64,000 nt of DNA from Streptomyces inusitatus (GCF_014651115.1 NZ_BMWG01000003.1:83685-147684), one strand, 5' to 3'; counted from the first letter of the stretch, positions 48,177 to 57,674 are shown. Notes: generated from the sequence alone by a model not told the origin. Numbers and translations: made by a program.

Positions 48177-49460
48177 TCAACGGCTGGTGAACTCCACGGG
48201 CAGGGTGCGCAATCCACGCATAATCAGCCCGCCGCGCCATCTCAAATCGGCCGGATCGGCGGCCAGACGGAGGTCCGGCAACCTTCTGAGCAGGGTCGCG
48301 ATGGCGGTTTGTCCCTCCAGCCTCGCGAGCGGCGCACCGAGGCAGTAGTGGATGCCGTGGCCGTATCCCAAGTGCTGATTGTCACGCCGGGAAAGGTCAA
48401 GAACGTCCGGTTCGTCGAACCGGTCGGGATCCCGGTCGGCGGCGGCCAGCACCACGAGCACGGGGTCGCCCGCCGCGATCCGCTCGCCGCCGATGACGAG
48501 ATCCTCCGTGGCGAACCGCCAGGTGGCCACCTCCACCGGTCCGTCGTGGCGGAGCAGTTCCTCGACGCCGGTCTCCAGCAGCCCCCTCTCACCCGCCGCC
48601 AGGGACGCCTGGAGGCGCTCCCGCTCCCCCGGGTTGCGGAGCAGCGAGTAGACGCCGTTGCCGATGAGATTGACGGTGGTCTCGAAACCGGCGAAGAGAA
48701 GGATGAAGGCCATCGCGGCGGCCTCGTTCTCGGTGAGATGCTCGCCGTGGTCACTGGCCCGGATCAGCCCGGAGATCAGATCGTCCCCGAGGTTCTCGCG
48801 TTTGCGGTGAATCAGCTCGACGAGATAGCCGCGCATTTTCTTCACCGAGCGGGCGACACCGCCCCGGGGGCCGCCGCCGTGACGAATCATCATTCCCGCC
48901 CAGTCGCGGAAGTCGTCCTGGTCTTCGCGGGGAACGCCCAGCAGGTCACAGATGGCGTAAATGGGCAGCGGAAAAGCGAAATCATGGATCAGATCGGCCT
49001 CGCCCCGCTCCAGGAAACCATCGATGAGCTGATCGGTCAGTTCCTGCACCCGGGGCGCGAATTCGGCCACCGTGCGCGGGGTGAAGGCCTTGGACACCAG
49101 CCGCCGCAGCCGGGTGTGGTCCGGCGGGTCGATATTGAGCAGATGCGTCATCAGCTCGGCCTTGCGCTCTCCCGGAATACCGGTTTTCCCCTTGGCGTGC
49201 GCGGGCTCGTCGTGGTGCGCCGGATTCTTCGACAGCCGCTGGTCGGCGAGGGCCTGCCGGGCATCGGCGTAGCGGGTGACGAGCCAGGCCTCGACGCCGC
49301 TGGGCAGCTCGGTGCGATGGACCGGGGCGTGCTCGCGGAGCCAGGCGTAGGCCGGGTACGGGTCGGTGGCGAACTCCCAGCTGAAGAGTTCGGGGACGGG
49401 GCCGGGGGCCGGGGTGACGCCGGGGGCGGGGGTGGCGCCGGGGGCGGGGCTGCTGCTCAC
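48177..49460 (-). CDS. Cytochrome P450
   Basis: 427 residues (GTG 49460; N-terminal Pro-rich repeat PAPGATPAPGVTPAPG). I-helix AGFETTVNL (about 255), K-helix ExxR (EELLR, about 297), heme-binding GYGHGIHYCLGAPLAR (about 363-378) with the Cys thiolate ligand. Soluble bacterial P450 of the CYP107 type by overall look. Orphan with no nearby ferredoxin, substrate unknown. Confidence 0.9.
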   Translation of the reverse strand: MSSSPAPGATPAPGVTPAPGPVPELFSWEFATDPYPAYAWLREHAPVHRTELPSGVEAWLVTRYADARQALADQRLSKNPAHHDEPAHAKGKTGIPGERKAELMTHLLNIDPPDHTRLRRLVSKAFTPRTVAEFAPRVQELTDQLIDGFLERGEADLIHDFAFPLPIYAICDLLGVPREDQDDFRDWAGMMIRHGGGPRGGVARSVKKMRGYLVELIHRKRENLGDDLISGLIRASDHGEHLTENEAAAMAFILLFAGFETTVNLIGNGVYSLLRNPGERERLQASLAAGERGLLETGVEELLRHDGPVEVATWRFATEDLVIGGERIAAGDPVLVVLAAADRDPDRFDEPDVLDLSRRDNQHLGYGHGIHYCLGAPLARLEGQTAIATLLRRLPDLRLAADPADLRWRGGLIMRGLRTLPVEFTSR

Positions 49461-49507
49461 TCCCCGACGGTATCCGCAACGCGGGGCCCGGGCCCGCCCG
49501 GCCTCCG

Positions 49508-49577
49508 CCGGGGGTTCTCGTCCACCGGGGGTTCTCGTCTACCGGGGGTTCTCGTCTACCGGGGGTTCTCGTCTACC
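49508..49577. repeat. 17-bp tandem repeat over the mazG stop codon
   Basis: Four copies of CCGGGGGTTCTCGTCTA (first slightly different) with 17-base period. The mazG stop (49573-49575) lies in the last copy. Confidence 0.7.
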
Positions 49578-50547
49578 GGGCCGGCTGTCCCTCGGCCGCC
49601 CGGATCGCGTCGCGGTAGGCGCGGCCGGCCGCGCGCAGCGCCGTCTCCGGGTCGGTGCCGGACTCCTCCGCGCGTACGGCGAGGGCGAGCAGCTCGTACC
49701 CGATGCCCTCACCCGCGGGCGGCGGGACCGTGAGGCCCGCCTTGCGCGCCCGGAAGGCGAGCTTGGCGGCGAGCGCCAGACCGGGCTGGCCCAGCGGGAC
49801 GCCGTCGGTGACCGAGTCGCGTTCCTTCTCGGCGGCCTTCATCCGCAGCCAGTGCGCCTGGACCTCCTCGGGGGTCTCGGCACGGGCGTCGCCGAAGACA
49901 TGGGGGTGCCGGTGGATCAGCTTCTCCACGAGCGTCCCGGCCACGTCGTCCACGGAGAAGGGCTCCTCGCCGTCCTCCTCCGCGATCCGCGCGTGGAAGA
50001 CGACCTGGAGGAGTACGTCCCCCAGCTCCTCGCGCAGTTCGTCGCGGTCGCCGTCCTCGATCGCCTCGACCAGCTCGTACGCCTCCTCGATGCCGTACTT
50101 GGCGAGGCCCTGGTGGGTCTGCTCGGAGGCCCAGGGGCACTCGGCGCGGATCCTGTCCATGATCTGTACGAGGTCGAGAAGCCGGGCTCCGGGGAGGTCG
50201 TAGGAGCCGGGGAGCAGCTCCAGATCGGGCATCGACTCCCGGCCCGAGCCCGCGAGGCGGGCGAGGCCGTCGGTGAGCGCCCGGTCGCCCTCTCCGGCGG
50301 CGAGGACGACGACGGTCGCGCCCTGGGCGCAGGCGTCGACCAGCTCCCGGGCGGTGGGCGAGGCGATCTCGATCTCGACGCCCGCCTCGCGGAGGTAGGG
50401 CAGCTGGGGGTGGGCGGCGTCGGCGCACAGCACCCGCCCGGCCGTGCGCAGGGTCTGCCACGCGGGCCAGGACAGCAGTCCCGGGGCGACGCGGTGGCTG
50501 GCGGTGAGCAGGACGATGCGGCCGGTGGCGGGGTGTTCTGTGGTCAC
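49573..50547 (-). CDS. MazG nucleoside triphosphate pyrophosphohydrolase
   Basis: 324 residues. An N-terminal alpha/beta domain (1-110) precedes the MazG core (LVQIMDRIRAECPWASEQTHQGLAKYGIEEAYELVEAIEDGD-x-ELREELGDVLLQVVFHA, about 125-190) with metal-binding EEAYE and EELGD. Cleaves NTPs to NMPs plus pyrophosphate, removing damaged nucleotides. GTG start. Confidence 0.93.
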   Translation of the reverse strand: MTTEHPATGRIVLLTASHRVAPGLLSWPAWQTLRTAGRVLCADAAHPQLPYLREAGVEIEIASPTARELVDACAQGATVVVLAAGEGDRALTDGLARLAGSGRESMPDLELLPGSYDLPGARLLDLVQIMDRIRAECPWASEQTHQGLAKYGIEEAYELVEAIEDGDRDELREELGDVLLQVVFHARIAEEDGEEPFSVDDVAGTLVEKLIHRHPHVFGDARAETPEEVQAHWLRMKAAEKERDSVTDGVPLGQPGLALAAKLAFRARKAGLTVPPPAGEGIGYELLALAVRAEESGTDPETALRAAGRAYRDAIRAAEGQPAR

Positions 50548-50669
50548 CCCTCGAACCTACCTCGCGCCCGGCCCCCGGCAGGCCGGGGAGGTGCGGACCC
50601 CTGGCCGGGAAGGTGCGGGTCCCGGCTCGGGCGGCGGGCGGGGGCCGCGAGGCGGGTTCGGGGCGGCTG

Positions 50670-51323
50670 CTAGGCGCCGCTCGGCTCGGCGGGCGGGGGC
50701 TGCTTGGTGACCTGGGTGATCCAGGGGGCCTTGTAGTCGCCGAGTTCGAGCTTCTGGTCGTTCCAGCTCCCGAAGCGGGGGTTGACGTCGATGTCGAGTG
50801 TCTTGGCGGCGGCGGTGAAGGCCGCGTTCAGCCGCTGCTGGCCGTCGGGGCTGTTGGCCGCCCCGATGGACTCGGCGAGCTTGCCGACGAGGATGTCCCG
50901 GCGGACGGCTTCGTCGACCTGGCCCGGGGCCACCCCGCGCTGCTGGAGGTAGACCGCGGTGAGCTGCTGTTCGCCGCCCGCCTGCTGGGCGAGGACGACC
51001 CGGCCGTCCGCGACCTCCTTGCGGGTGGCGGCCACCCCGGCGTCGTCGGCTGCGCGCTCGATCACCCGGCCGACGATGAGGTCGTAGAGCTTGGCGCGGC
51101 TGAGCTGTCCGCTGTCCTTGATGAGCTGGGCCGACTGCGGGGAGCTCTGCTGCGCGGCGCGGACGTCCTTCACCTTCGCCTGGACGGCGGAGACCTCGAT
51201 CCGCTCGCCGCCGACGACGGCGGCGGCGCCGGGGTGCGCCTGGTTGCCGCAGGCGGTGAGCAGGGGCGCGGCGGCGAGCAGCGCGGCGGAGACGGTGATC
51301 ACAGTGCGACGGCGGCGGTGCAA
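50670..51323 (-). CDS. SurA-N-like secreted lipoprotein
   Basis: 217 residues, TTG start at 51323 with GGGAGG eight bases upstream. A lipobox LTAC (22-25) makes it a lipoprotein. A SurA-like N-terminal domain follows (GERIEVSAVQAKVKDVRAA...), ending in a Pro-rich tail. It acts as an extracytoplasmic chaperone-type protein and lacks a prolyl isomerase domain. Confidence 0.85.
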   Translation of the reverse strand: MHRRRRTVITVSAALLAAAPLLTACGNQAHPGAAAVVGGERIEVSAVQAKVKDVRAAQQSSPQSAQLIKDSGQLSRAKLYDLIVGRVIERAADDAGVAATRKEVADGRVVLAQQAGGEQQLTAVYLQQRGVAPGQVDEAVRRDILVGKLAESIGAANSPDGQQRLNAAFTAAAKTLDIDVNPRFGSWNDQKLELGDYKAPWITQVTKQPPPAEPSGA

Positions 51324-51401
51324 AGGAGCCTCCCGGCGTGATTGTGCTGCGCTTCACAAGCCTGCGGAGTTGATGTTAGGCAGTCCGGGCGGCGCGGGCC
51401 A

Positions 51402-51842
51402 CTACTTCGCCGCCACTGATTCGGCCGATACCGGCTCCGCCCGCTCCGGCTCGGCGCTCCGCCGTCGCCCGGGCTCCGGCCGGAGCATGATCGTCCGGGA
51501 GAGGAGGAAGGTGATCGGGATCGCGGCGGCGGAGGCGATCAGCGGGGCGTAGCGGCTGCCGAGTCCGAGCACGTCCACCAGGAGGTAGACGCCGGCCGTG
51601 GTCACGGCGAAGTTGGCGGCGTTGGTGAGCGGGAAGAGCAGGAACTTCCGCCAGGTCGGACGGGTCCGGTAGGTGAAGTACGAGGTCATGAAGAAGGAGC
51701 CGACCATGCTCAGCCCGAAGGCGGCGACATGCGCCGCCACATAGGGCAGCCAGTTCAGCAGAAGCAGGTACAGGCCGTAGTACGTTCCCGTGTTCACGGC
51801 TCCGACCAGGGCGAATCTCAGCAGCTGACCCCGGACTGTCAT
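51402..51842 (-). CDS. GtrA-family membrane protein
   Basis: 146 residues with four membrane helices; the start LLRFALVGAVNTGTYYGLYLLL is the GtrA signature. GtrA proteins assist flipping or transfer of sugar-linked lipids. Acidic/charged tail. The rest of the long open frame around it is shadow sequence. Confidence 0.85.
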   Translation of the reverse strand: MTVRGQLLRFALVGAVNTGTYYGLYLLLLNWLPYVAAHVAAFGLSMVGSFFMTSYFTYRTRPTWRKFLLFPLTNAANFAVTTAGVYLLVDVLGLGSRYAPLIASAAAIPITFLLSRTIMLRPEPGRRRSAEPERAEPVSAESVAAK

Positions 51843-52006
51843 CGTCTTGCCAACTCCCCCGTGCGGTTTCCGTGTGTGTGCGTGTGCGGGACGGTCTCCA
51901 GCAGCGTGCCACACGTGCCGCCCCCGGGGGCGCGGGCGGCGGTGATGTGGCGGTGATGCCCCGACGGTGCCGCGGCGGCGGTGCCGCGGCGGCGGTGCCG
52001 CGGTGA

Positions 52007-53509
52007 TCACGGGTTGTGGAACTGCCGCTGCCGCTCCAGCTGGCGGCGTACATCGGCGGCGAGCGGGTGGTAGGGGCCGTACGCCCGCTCCGCGTCGTAC
52101 AGCAGCGCCTGGTACTGCCGTCCGGCGGCGGTGTGGTCGCCGACGGCGAGGAGCAGCCCGGCGATCCGGCGGCGTACGTCGAAGGCGCGGGCCGGGTCGG
52201 GACCGCTCTCGTGGTACGGCAGCAGGGCGCGGTACTCGGCGAGCGCCTCGGCCGGCTCGCCGAGCTGTTCCAGGCACTGGGCCGCGTCGTAGCGGAACTG
52301 GAGTGTCTGCGGATCGCCGGGTCCGGCCTCGGCGGTCCGGTCGTCGGCGAGTCTGCGCAGCTCGGGCAGGGCCCGGCGGTACTGGCCGTCGTCCATCAGG
52401 GTGGTGGCGTACTGCTTGCGCAGGATTCTGACGACCGGGGAGTGCTCGCCGTGCTCGGCCGCGGCGGCCGGGAGTATGCCGCCGAGGATGTCCACGGCCT
52501 GGGTGACTCCGCCCTCGCCGAGCAGACGCTTGACCTCGTCGACGGCGGCGGCGACATCGAGGCGGGGGGTGGCCGGCGGCCGGGCGGGCGGGGGCGCGGC
52601 GGCGCGGTCGGGCCAGGGTGCGAAGGGCCGCAGAAAGGGCCGGGTGGGGTCGAGCGGTCCACCGGCCGCGCCGCGTGCGGGCAGCATCGGGGTGAGCGCC
52701 TCGTACACCTCCTGCGCGTCGGCCGGGCGGTGCTGGGGGTCCTTGGCGAGCAGCCGGAGCACCAGGGCTTCCAGTGGCTCGGGTATCTCGGGGCGGAGTC
52801 CGCGGACGGGGAGCGGGGGTTCGTAGAGATGGCGGTGGAGGACGCCGAGGGCGGTGGAGCCGGCGAAGGGCACTGTGCCGCTGAGGAGTTCGTGCATCAG
52901 CACGCCGAGTGCGTAGAGGTCGGTGTACGGGCCGACCGCGCCGCCCATCGCCTGCTCGGGGGCCATGTAGGCGGGGCTGCCGATGGGCGAGCCGGTGTGG
53001 GTGAGACGGGTGGTGTCGGTGTCGATCACGGAGGCGACGCCGAGGTCGAGGACGACGACCGTGCCTTCGGGGGTGACCATCACATTGCGGGGCTTGAGGT
53101 CGCGGTGGACGATCGGGACGGCGTGCACGGCGGCGAGCACCGCGCAGAGCTGGGCGGCGACGGAGACCGCCCACTGCCAGGGGTAGGGCTCGTGCTCGGC
53201 GAGATGGTCGGCGAGGTCCGCGCCCTCGACGTACTGCATCACGAGATAGAGGTCGTCGCCGTCCTTGCCCGCGTCGTGGACGGTGACCAGCCCGGGGTGG
53301 GTGACCTGGGCGGTCACCCGGCATTCGCGGACGAAGCGGCGGCGGATCTCGTCGGCCCCGGTGGCGGCTGCCATCCGGTCGGGGCGCAGCAGCTTGACGG
53401 CGACGCGCCGGTCGAGCCGTCCGTCGTAGGCGGTCCACACCTGGCCCATGCCGCCCTGGCCTATGACGGTGGAGAGTTCGTATCTGTCCGCGATGACGCG
53501 TCCGTTCAC
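52007..53509 (-). CDS. Ser/Thr protein kinase with C-terminal repeats
   Basis: 500 residues (GTG 53509). The kinase domain (10-275) has G-loop IGQGGMGQV, K39, HRDLKPRN (135-142) and APE (about 183). The metal-binding motif is DLG (155-157) rather than DFG, a tolerated variant. After a Pro-rich linker, residues 320-495 form TPR-like helices (YRRALPELRRLADD, ALAEYRALLPYH). No membrane segment. GTGA-coupled to the upstream membrane protein, which may be its partner. Confidence 0.9.
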   Translation of the reverse strand: MNGRVIADRYELSTVIGQGGMGQVWTAYDGRLDRRVAVKLLRPDRMAAATGADEIRRRFVRECRVTAQVTHPGLVTVHDAGKDGDDLYLVMQYVEGADLADHLAEHEPYPWQWAVSVAAQLCAVLAAVHAVPIVHRDLKPRNVMVTPEGTVVVLDLGVASVIDTDTTRLTHTGSPIGSPAYMAPEQAMGGAVGPYTDLYALGVLMHELLSGTVPFAGSTALGVLHRHLYEPPLPVRGLRPEIPEPLEALVLRLLAKDPQHRPADAQEVYEALTPMLPARGAAGGPLDPTRPFLRPFAPWPDRAAAPPPARPPATPRLDVAAAVDEVKRLLGEGGVTQAVDILGGILPAAAAEHGEHSPVVRILRKQYATTLMDDGQYRRALPELRRLADDRTAEAGPGDPQTLQFRYDAAQCLEQLGEPAEALAEYRALLPYHESGPDPARAFDVRRRIAGLLLAVGDHTAAGRQYQALLYDAERAYGPYHPLAADVRRQLERQRQFHNP

Positions 53510-54345
53510 CGCCCCTGCTCCTTGCGGAGATAGTCGCTCAGCTCGTCGAGTTCGGCGCGGACCTGGTCGATCCGGGGGGTGCCCGCCACGGGAGGCGGGG
53601 TGGGGTAGGCGACCGGATCGGGCTGCTGCTGGTGGGGCGGGGGCTGCTGTGGTGCCTGGGCGGTGTACGGGGAGGGGGCCGGGACCGTGGGCGGTGTGGC
53701 GGTGTACGGGGACGGGGCGGCGGGCGTGGGCGTGGGCCGGGGCGTGGGCCGGGCCGGGGGGCGGGGCGGCGGGCTCGCGGGGGCGGGCCGGTTCGACGGG
53801 TAGCCGTAGGCGGGGGGCCGGCCGGGCGGATAGCCGTAGCCGGGAGCGGGGGTGGCCGGTCCCTGGGGCGGGTAGCCGTAGCCGGCGGGCGGGTGCGGCG
53901 GCGCGGACAGCCCGTGGATCGGAGGGGTCACGGAGTACGGCGAGGGCTGCCCGGCGGCTGCCGGAAACGGCCGCTGGTAGTGGCGGATGTCCGCCACCAG
54001 GTAGTGCACCGACACCCCGATCGCCAGGGCGATCATCGTGAGCGCGGCGACGATGTCGAGGGGCGTCATATCGGCCGGCTCCTCGGACTTCGGGGAGTTG
54101 GAGGTGGAGCTGCTCTCCAGCTCGCCCAGGAGCACGATGATCCCGATCGCCGTCACGAAGGTGATTCCGAACAGCACCCAGTCGAGCCGCCGCCCGCGCA
54201 CGATCGCGAGCCTGAGCATGGCGGCCCAGGAGAGCAGGCCGAAGCCGAGCAGGGAGAGCGCCACGAAGACCACGCGGAGCGTGATGAGAACCGCGGTGCC
54301 CGGTCGTCTGTCGGGGGGCTGCGGGGCATAGCCGGGGCCGTGCAT
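53506..54345 (-). CDS. Membrane protein with Pro-rich cytosolic tail
   Basis: 279 residues. Three membrane helices (about 18-42, 55-75, 97-117) then a long Pro/Tyr-rich region (GYGYPP repeats) and a short coiled-coil end (IDQVRAELDELSDYLRKEQGR). Stop overlaps the kinase start. Likely the kinase's membrane partner or substrate. Confidence 0.8.
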   Translation of the reverse strand: MHGPGYAPQPPDRRPGTAVLITLRVVFVALSLLGFGLLSWAAMLRLAIVRGRRLDWVLFGITFVTAIGIIVLLGELESSSTSNSPKSEEPADMTPLDIVAALTMIALAIGVSVHYLVADIRHYQRPFPAAAGQPSPYSVTPPIHGLSAPPHPPAGYGYPPQGPATPAPGYGYPPGRPPAYGYPSNRPAPASPPPRPPARPTPRPTPTPAAPSPYTATPPTVPAPSPYTAQAPQQPPPHQQQPDPVAYPTPPPVAGTPRIDQVRAELDELSDYLRKEQGR

Positions 54346-54503
54346 TCCTGCTCCTGATGGCCTGGGGACGAGGCTGAGTAGGTGACGAGCGTATACACCG
54401 GCGGGGCCCGGGGCCCGTGGTCAGGGGGTCCGATGTCCCGCGTGGTGTGTCCCGACTCCCGGCGGGCCGGGGGCAGTCGGCCCCGGCCCCGGTCCGGCGG
54501 GGC

Positions 54504-56624
54504 TCAGCCGGGGCGCACGGTACCGTCCGCCAGGCCGTCGTAGAGGCCTTGCACCAGCTGCTCGCCGAGCCGGCCGGCGAGGCGCAGCGCGTCCTCGAAG
54601 GCGGCGAGCGCCCGGAAGTGCTCGCCGTAGCGGCGCTGTTCGGACGGCGACAGCCTGGGCAGCTGCAGTCTGCGGACGTCGAGCCGGGTCGCGCTGGAGG
54701 CGTAGCTGCTGGCCTGGCGGGTGTTGGCGGTGCCGCGCAGGAAACCGGCGAGGAACCAGACGTCGAGCGCGGCCGGGTCGGGGCGCAGCAGATGGAGGTT
54801 GCGGCCGAGGACCGCGCCGGCGGTCGCCTCGTCGATGACGCGGACGACGGAGCCGCCGCCGAGCACGGGGACGACGGCGTCGCCGGACTCGACGCGGACG
54901 AGTTCGTCGTCGGTTTCTTCGGCGAGGGCTCCGGAAGGGGCCATGCCGGTGAGGACGTCCTGCTCGGTGAGGACGGCCCCGGGGCCGCTGTGCCCGCCGG
55001 CGGCCGGGTGGACCGTGCCCGCGCGGATCAGCAGGGCCCCGGTCCTGGCCAGTTCGCCGACGGTGGTGGCGGGCCAGGGCGCGGGCTGCGCGGGGGCGGG
55101 CGGCGGCGGGGCCAGCTCCCCGGCGAGCCGGATGGTGTCGGTGAGCCGCTCGCGGACCCGGAGGAGTTCGTCCGCGCCGACGGCGGAGTCCGGCGACGGG
55201 ACATGGCGGGCCGGGGCGAGATCCACGTCGTCGTCGAGGAGTTCGAGTACGGGGACGGCGAGGGCGGGTCCATGGCCGGTCCGGGTGCCGGGCCTGTCGC
55301 CGGGCCGGGTGTTCGGGTCGCCGGTCGGGGTGCCGCCCGTGTCGAAGGCGCGCCAGGCGTCGAGCACGGTCTGTTGGAGCGCGGGCCAGTCGAGCCGGTC
55401 TCGGCCGCCGGCCGCCGCGGCCAGCTCGGCGGTCTCCACCAGCAGCAGTTCGGGCGCCTGGGCCTGCCCCTGCTCGGGTTTGCGCAGCACCCAGAGGTGG
55501 AGCGGGATGCCGTAGGGCGGGGCCGCGCCGACGGGCAGGGCGATGACGGCCCGCAGCGCGCCCCGGCGGAGCAGTCCGGCGCGGACACGGCGGCCGGAGC
55601 GGCGGGAGGCGGCGGCGGGCGGCATCAGCAGAACGGCGGTGCCGCCGGGGCGCAGCCGGGCGATGGCGTGCTGCACCCAGGCCAGCTCGGATTCGGTGCG
55701 GGCGGGGAAGCCGTACTCCCAGCGGGGGTCGTAGGCGAGTTCGTCGTGGCCCCAGTTGCGCTCGTTGAAGGGCGGATGGCACAGGACGGCGTCGGCGGCC
55801 GTGCCGGGGAAGGCGTCGGCTCGCAGGGTGTCGCCGGAGCGGGCGCGGACGGCCGCGTCGGAGCGGAGCGCAAGGCGCAGCGCGGTGAGCGCGGTGAGGT
55901 CGGGGTCGGTGTCCTGGGCGTACAGCGCGGCGGGCCGGTCGACCGCGCCGAGCAGGGCCCCGGCCCCGGCTGCCGGGTCGAGGACGGTCGCGCCCTCGTG
56001 GGGGGCGGCGAGCGCGGCCATGAGGGCCGCGGGTCCCGGCGGGGTGAGGGTGTACTGCCGGAGGTTGGCGTCGAGGAAGCGGCCGAGCAGGAACTCGAAG
56101 GTCTGGCAGGGGCCGAGTTCGGCGGCGAGTTCGGCGGCGGAGCGCAGTACGGCGGTGGAGCCGGGTGCCTTCGCGGCCGAGCCGGGGGTGGATCGGGGGA
56201 AGGCGGCGCGGAAGAGCTGCGCGCGGTCGTCGCCGAAGCGGGCGGCGAGCACCGCTTCCAGCGCGGTCGGCAGCAGCTGGGCCGTCTCCTCGTCGGGGGC
56301 TGCCGCCAGCTCCTGCCAGAGGGCCGGCCTCTCGCGCACGAGCAGCAGGACGCAGCCGGTGCGGATGAGCGCGGTCGCGGTGGTCGCGGGGTGGTCGGCG
56401 AGCTGCTGCCAGACGCGTTCACGCAGGGGGACCTCTGCGAGTTTTCCCTGGTCACGCAGCCACTGCTCGACCTTGGTGAGGGGGAAGGAGGGGCTGGTCT
56501 CGGTGCCGCCGACGGGTTTGGGGAAGTCGGGGTGCCTGCGCCGCCAGTTACTGACGGCTGCCCGTCCGACGCCTGCCAGCCGGGCGATCCCGGCGGCGGT
56601 CACCTCGCTCGCGTTCTCCGGCAT
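54504..56624 (-). CDS. DNA methylase-like protein with N-terminal HTH
   Basis: 706 residues. Residues 8-60 form a MerR-type HTH (VTAAGIARLAGVGRAAVSNWRRRHPDFPKPV). A SAM-binding core follows (VLDPAAGAGALLGAV, 214-228) and a motif-IV-like HPPF (283-286) replaces the usual NPPF/Y of N6-adenine methylases. The C-terminal half resembles a type I specificity (HsdS-like) region. No restriction subunit is nearby. It may be a catalytically weak or regulatory DNA-binding protein; conserved in Streptomyces as I recall. Confidence 0.75.
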   Translation of the reverse strand: MPENASEVTAAGIARLAGVGRAAVSNWRRRHPDFPKPVGGTETSPSFPLTKVEQWLRDQGKLAEVPLRERVWQQLADHPATTATALIRTGCVLLLVRERPALWQELAAAPDEETAQLLPTALEAVLAARFGDDRAQLFRAAFPRSTPGSAAKAPGSTAVLRSAAELAAELGPCQTFEFLLGRFLDANLRQYTLTPPGPAALMAALAAPHEGATVLDPAAGAGALLGAVDRPAALYAQDTDPDLTALTALRLALRSDAAVRARSGDTLRADAFPGTAADAVLCHPPFNERNWGHDELAYDPRWEYGFPARTESELAWVQHAIARLRPGGTAVLLMPPAAASRRSGRRVRAGLLRRGALRAVIALPVGAAPPYGIPLHLWVLRKPEQGQAQAPELLLVETAELAAAAGGRDRLDWPALQQTVLDAWRAFDTGGTPTGDPNTRPGDRPGTRTGHGPALAVPVLELLDDDVDLAPARHVPSPDSAVGADELLRVRERLTDTIRLAGELAPPPPAPAQPAPWPATTVGELARTGALLIRAGTVHPAAGGHSGPGAVLTEQDVLTGMAPSGALAEETDDELVRVESGDAVVPVLGGGSVVRVIDEATAGAVLGRNLHLLRPDPAALDVWFLAGFLRGTANTRQASSYASSATRLDVRRLQLPRLSPSEQRRYGEHFRALAAFEDALRLAGRLGEQLVQGLYDGLADGTVRPG

Positions 56625-56734
56625 ATGGCCGCCTCCGTCATCCGTCGCCGCTGGTCAGAATCCCTTTGTTGTGTCATCGAGCATACCCGTCACACATGGA
56701 TCCACGACTTCACAGCACGGAGTTCACTCAATCT

Positions 56735-56774
56735 TGTGAACCGTGTTGACTCGGTTCACAGCCTCTGTTCTTAT
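56735..56774 (+). promoter_or_regulatory. Promoter with TGTGAACCG-N8-CGGTTCACA dyad
   Basis: A perfect 9-bp dyad (56735-56743 and 56752-56760) surrounds the -35 box TTGACT (56746-56751). The -10 TCTTAT (56769-56774) follows after 17 bases. It probably drives the gene at 56838. A repressor bound to the dyad would block the -35 region. Confidence 0.6.
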
Positions 56775-56837
56775 TGACCTATCACCACGGGGGCTCCCCA
56801 CAGGGCCCGATCACCCGCCATGTCCGGGAGGACACTC

Positions 56838-57674
56838 ATGTCACACGCCGCGCCGCAGCCCCAGTACGACGGAAGCCAGCCCTACGGGCAGCACCCTCAG
56901 CAGTACGGACACCACTCCCCGGCCCCCCGGCCGATGCGCAACGGCCTCGGCACGGCCGCGCTGATCCTGGGCATCCTCGGCGTCATCACCGGCCCGATCC
57001 CCCTGATCTTCTGGCTGGGCGGCACCCTCGGTCTGATCGCCCTGATCCTCGGACTGGTCGGCCGGGGCCGGGTGAAGCGCGGCGAGGCCAACAACAAGGG
57101 GGTGACCACCATCGGCGCGATACTCGGGCTCCTCGCGATGATCGGCGCGACCATCGGCGCGGTGATCACCTTCAAAGCCGTGGACGACGCGGTCAACGAG
57201 CTGGACAACTCCATGAGCGCGAGCAAGGAGCCCGCGGCCGGCTCCGACGGCAAGGACGAGAAGAAGGGGAAGGGGAGCAAGTCCGGAGCCCTCACCGCCG
57301 GGGAGACCGCCCTCTACAAGAACGGCCTCAAGATCACCGTCTCCGCCGCGAAGAGCTACTCCCCCAGCGAGTACGCCGCCGGACACACCGCCGGCAACAA
57401 GGCGTACGAGGTCTCCGTGACCCTGGAGAACACCGGCGGCGAGAAGTTCGAGACCGGGCTGCTGACGACCGACGGCCGAGCCGGCGCGGACGGCGTCGCC
57501 GCCGAGCAGATCTTCGACGACAAGATCGGCTCCGGCGTCACCGGCACCATCCTCCCCGGCAAGAAGTCCACCGGCAGGTACGCCTTCTCCGCCCCCGCCG
57601 GCACCAAGGCCCTCTCGGTCGAGGTCAGCCCCGGCATCCTGCTCGACGCGTCGGTGTGGGAGCTGTCGGTCTGA
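56838..57674 (+). CDS. DUF4190/DUF4352-type membrane protein
   Basis: 278 residues from ATG 56838 (GGGAGG). A Gln/Pro-rich N-terminus, two or three helices (about 40-110) including the DUF4190 hairpin, a Lys-rich linker, and a C-terminal beta-sandwich domain (DUF4352, about 160-275, YEVSVTLENTGGEKFETGL). The last domain is probably outside the membrane. Envelope protein of unknown role. Confidence 0.8.
   Translation: MSHAAPQPQYDGSQPYGQHPQQYGHHSPAPRPMRNGLGTAALILGILGVITGPIPLIFWLGGTLGLIALILGLVGRGRVKRGEANNKGVTTIGAILGLLAMIGATIGAVITFKAVDDAVNELDNSMSASKEPAAGSDGKDEKKGKGSKSGALTAGETALYKNGLKITVSAAKSYSPSEYAAGHTAGNKAYEVSVTLENTGGEKFETGLLTTDGRAGADGVAAEQIFDDKIGSGVTGTILPGKKSTGRYAFSAPAGTKALSVEVSPGILLDASVWELSV

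Noticed and set aside
54417..56777. Plus-strand open frame over the DNA methylase-like gene
   Set aside because: Antisense shadow; Gly/Arg-rich without family features.
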